Source of the DNA: Pyropia yezoensis
Taxonomy: Eukaryota > Rhodophyta > Bangiophyceae > Bangiales > Bangiaceae
Direction: 5' to 3'
Length of the DNA stretch: 64,000 nt
Assembly: GCA_009829735.1 (NCBI GenBank)
Contig: CM020618.1
Span: 28,124,894 to 28,188,893 of the forward strand
Both the position numbers and the translations under genes were made by a program. This document shows positions 61,338 to 64,000 of this stretch, piece by piece. The number at the start of each line of letters is the position of its first letter. Positions within the stretch are counted from its first letter, which is position 1. The notes below the pieces were generated by a model. It worked only from the letters and a program-made list of their open reading frames with translations. It was not told the origin of the DNA and did not search any database.

Positions 61338-61815
61338 TTGTTTGTTACTGAAGGGTTAGAGCATGCTTTGCACGCTGTCCTGGATACCGGCAGCGGGCCC
61401 TCCCTGATTCGAAGCTCCTTGCTCCCGAAGGGAATGAGGCTCCAGCCCCTGGGGAAGCTGGAGAATATCTTGTACTTTGACCTGAATGGGAGGTGGCTCC
61501 CCATTCGAGGAACTGTACGCTTGGGCGTACAAGTAGGAGACCAAGTCTCCAACGTCTGCTTTGGATTGATCGATAGTATGGCGGTACCCGTCATATTAAG
61601 AAAATCATTCGGTGACACCGAGGTGAAAACCATCTCCTGTAAGGACCGGACGGTGACCCTCAAGAAAGGGATGGTTGTCCCGATTATTCGGGGTATGGAG
61701 GATGTGGAAACGGGTCCCATTAAATGGAACCCTGTGTGCGCTTGTCCGCAGGTCAAGACCGCAAAACTCACTATGTGTCACAAGTTGACCCGCCGAAGGC
61801 GAGCGGGCTAGTCCC
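61338..61815 (+). pseudogene. Protease region, element E
   Basis: Retropepsin-like: VLDTGSGPSLIRSSLLP with the D-T-G active-site triad, followed by hydrophobic strands (WLPIRGTVRLGVQVG, NVCFGLIDSMAVPVIL) as in Ty3/gypsy proteases. Confidence 0.75.
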
Positions 61816-63780
61816 GTGGTAATCGTCCCAAAGTCGGACGGTACGCCCCGGTTTTGTATTGACTACCGGTGGCTTAACCTCGTCACGGTGAAGGACGCGT
61901 ATCTCATCCCAAGGATGGATGAATTTTTGGACTCCCTAGGGGAGGCCAGGGTGTTTAGCACCCTAGATTGTAACGCTGGATATTGGCAAATTCCTATTGC
62001 ACCAGACGATAAGCACCTGACGGCATTTACGTGCCATAAGGGCATATGGCAATGTACGCGGCTGCCCTCTGAGCTCTGCAACGCTCCAGCAACGTTCTAG
62101 AGAGCTATGGATATAATCCTGGCTGGTGTGAAGTGGCAGACCTGCCTCGTGTATTTAGACGATGTCATCGTCTTTTCTCATTCTGACGAGGAGCACCTGC
62201 ACCACTTGGAACACGTTTTGGGTCTCCTCAAGGAGAACGGCGTGTCGCTGAAGGCGTCCAAGTGCCACCTCTTTCAGAGCGAGGTCGAATATTTGGGACA
62301 TGTCATCCGCCCAGGGCGGGTGTCCGTGAATGAGAAGAATACCGAAGCCCTGAAGGGGTTGCATTATCCACGTACACAGACGCAGCTGAAGAGCTTCTTG
62401 GGCATGTGTGGGGTACACCGAAGGTTTGTCTCGAATTTCGCCCGTATCGCTCGACTGCTGAACGTGCTGACTAGTACACAATCAGCCAAGGAACTACCCT
62501 CCTCCGACGGAGGAGACTTAATCGGCGTCCGAGGATCTTCGCGACTGCATCTTGAAGCCTTCTATTTAGGCCAACCCTCGGAAGGGAGCCCACTTCATTG
62601 TGGAGGTGGACGCCAGCCATGAGCAACTGGGCTGTGCCTTGCTGCAACAATAAGAGGACGGGGAGTATCTCCCCGTAGGGTATTTTAGTCGGGGTCTATC
62701 CCCGGCCGAGCGGAACAACTGTGCCACAGAAATTGAGGCACTCGGAGTGGCTTGGTCAGTGACCTACCTGCGTTCCTTCTTGGAAATATCCGAATTTCTG
62801 GTACGCTGTGACCATTCTGCCCTCAATTCTGTGATGACAAGCAATAGCCCTAATCGACGCCTTACGGGCTGGAGGCTCCGCTTGGCGGAATTCTCGTACC
62901 AAATTTAGCACAAACCGGGGAAGGACCACAAAATGGCTGATGCCCTGTCTCGCCTTCCTACGGATGGCTTGGATAGGACACCTTTAGATGACCAGATACC
63001 CTGGAAATTTATCATGACGCGCCTGCGGCGGGTCATCCGGGTTCCCGGAAGATGTACAGGACGATGCGCCAGTATTTTTATTGGCCCGCCCTAGTGGCGA
63101 ATGTATACGGGTATGTCTATAACTGCCCAGGATGCACCAAGAACCGCATATCGGATAGGAGGCATAAGTCTCCTATGAAGCTATTCCCCGACCATGAGCC
63201 ATTGCGATCGGTGGCCATGGATTTGCTGGGTCCCCTTCCGAAGACGGAGAATGGGCACACCATGCTCCTGGTGATGTGCGCCCGGTTCACCGAACTGGTG
63301 AGGGCGGTCCCACTATCGGACACGACTGCCCTTGGGGTAGCCTCTGCATTTATCGATCATTGGGTGGCTGCCTATGGCATCCCGGATTCCACTCTGACGG
63401 ACAACGGATTTCAGTTCGCGGCCATCTATTTCCAAGGACTCATGGGGCTCCTAGCGATACACAAACTATACGACTCCGTATCACCCACAGACCAACGGTC
63501 ATGTGGAATAGTATAACAAGACAATCATGCGGCAGCTACGGACGTATTCGTCCGAGCACCCGCGGGAATGGGATCGCTATGTGTCCCTCCTGACGACTGC
63601 ATATAATATGCAGGTACATTCGAGCACTGAGGTAGCCCCAATGACTTTTGTGAGCCCTCGGCGCTTGCAAGCCTCGAATATTGAGCGCTTACTTAAAGTA
63701 CGCTCTGTGGACACGGAAGATCCTGACGCCGACACGGCGGCGGTTCAATATGTGAAGGAAATGCGCCACCTAGTCCCCCG
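61816..63780 (+). pseudogene. pol: RT-RNase H-integrase region, element E
   Basis: Carries VIVPKSDGTPRFCIDY, LDCNAGYWQIP, CLVYLDDVIVFSH, EYLGHVIRPG, LKSFLGMCGVHRRF (reverse transcriptase), an eroded RNase H, then YFYWPALV ... CPGCTKNR and MDLLGPLPK (integrase). Broken throughout. Confidence 0.85.
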
Positions 63781-64000
63781 GATTAGGAAGAATTTGGATA
63801 AGGCCCAAGAATCCTACAAACGCGTTTATGACGCAGGTATACAACAAGATAAAGAGACTATGTCTCAAGGGGATTGGGTTTATGTAAAATCCTATTCTAA
63901 GGGGGGGACGAAAATGTTGTCTAGGTCGAAGGGACCGTATATGGTGGTACGCACAGACGGGCAACGGTTTCTTATTGAAACACCTACGGGAGAGCAGACC

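Larger units (their letters stand above)
59442..64000 (+). mobile_element. Element E: degenerate Ty3/gypsy retrotransposon, internal region, runs off the right end
   Basis: Plus-strand order: gag-like region (~59442-60840, starting MSDKEQNPPQ, with a Ser-rich then Arg-rich segment), protease (VLDTGSGPSLI near 61380), reverse transcriptase (FCIDYRWLN near 61855, YLDDVIVFS near 62155), RNase H (about 62600-62960), integrase (zinc module near 63060-63160, DLLGPLP, TDNGFQF) and an integrase C-terminal region to the window edge. Protein similarity to element A is moderate, so it is a different subfamily. It is broken in many places (of the order of ten), much older than A-D. No aORF is visible up to the edge. 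Confidence 0.88.

Noticed and set aside
1-64000. CRISPR arrays, tRNA and rRNA genes, bacterial operons
   Set aside because: No regularly spaced direct repeats of the right size, no cloverleaf or rRNA signature recognised by eye, and the element content is eukaryotic.

Overview
This is a GC-rich, repeat-dominated stretch of nuclear DNA from a eukaryote. The mix of families (Ty3/gypsy with a chromodomain-like tail, a tyrosine-recombinase retrotransposon, and KDZ/Zisupton-like and Plavaka-like DNA transposons), the GCN/GGN simple repeats and the strong GC bias would fit a GC-rich alga or another protist; that assignment is an inference with low confidence. I recognise no complete host gene, no tRNA or rRNA and no CRISPR array. 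Nearly everything identifiable is mobile DNA.

Layout. 1.0-2.5 kb: N-terminal part of a Plavaka-like transposase with a C2H2 finger. 2.7-5.1 kb: trinucleotide-like repeats and an inverted pair of a ~0.4 kb repeat (third copy at 32.4 kb). 5.6-6.1 kb: one hypothetical minus-strand ORF. 6.2-12.8 kb: GC-rich minisatellite-like DNA without a credible gene. 12.9-17.6 kb: a broken tyrosine-recombinase retrotransposon (minus) with split direct repeats. 17.6-21.2 kb: gene-poor DNA with long G runs. 21.25-31.70 kb: an LTR-bounded Ty3/gypsy element (element A, minus) with 363-bp LTRs and a 5-bp target duplication. 33.8-42.4 kb: remnants of KDZ/Zisupton-like DNA transposons, including a Ulp1-type protease domain, with six in-frame stops and two arrays of GTGCCAA-type repeats. 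42.57-58.55 kb: three truncated relatives of element A (B and C minus, D plus), joined so that C and D meet head to head near 52.2 kb. 59.4-64.0 kb: a more degenerate, different Ty3/gypsy element (E, plus) leaving the window.

The most interesting system is the element A family. Between pol and the 3' LTR it carries a long extra ORF on the strand OPPOSITE to gag-pol (22178-24546), with its own TATA-like box and an adjoining 16-nt GC palindrome. The extra ORF persists as a long open frame in B and D and as a 3' fragment in C. The spacer between its stop and the pol stop is exactly 451 nt in all four copies. The protein (acidic N-terminus, conserved ~350-residue core, helical C-terminus) matches nothing I recognise. 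Antisense extra ORFs are known in some plant Ty3/gypsy elements, but this protein may be undescribed.
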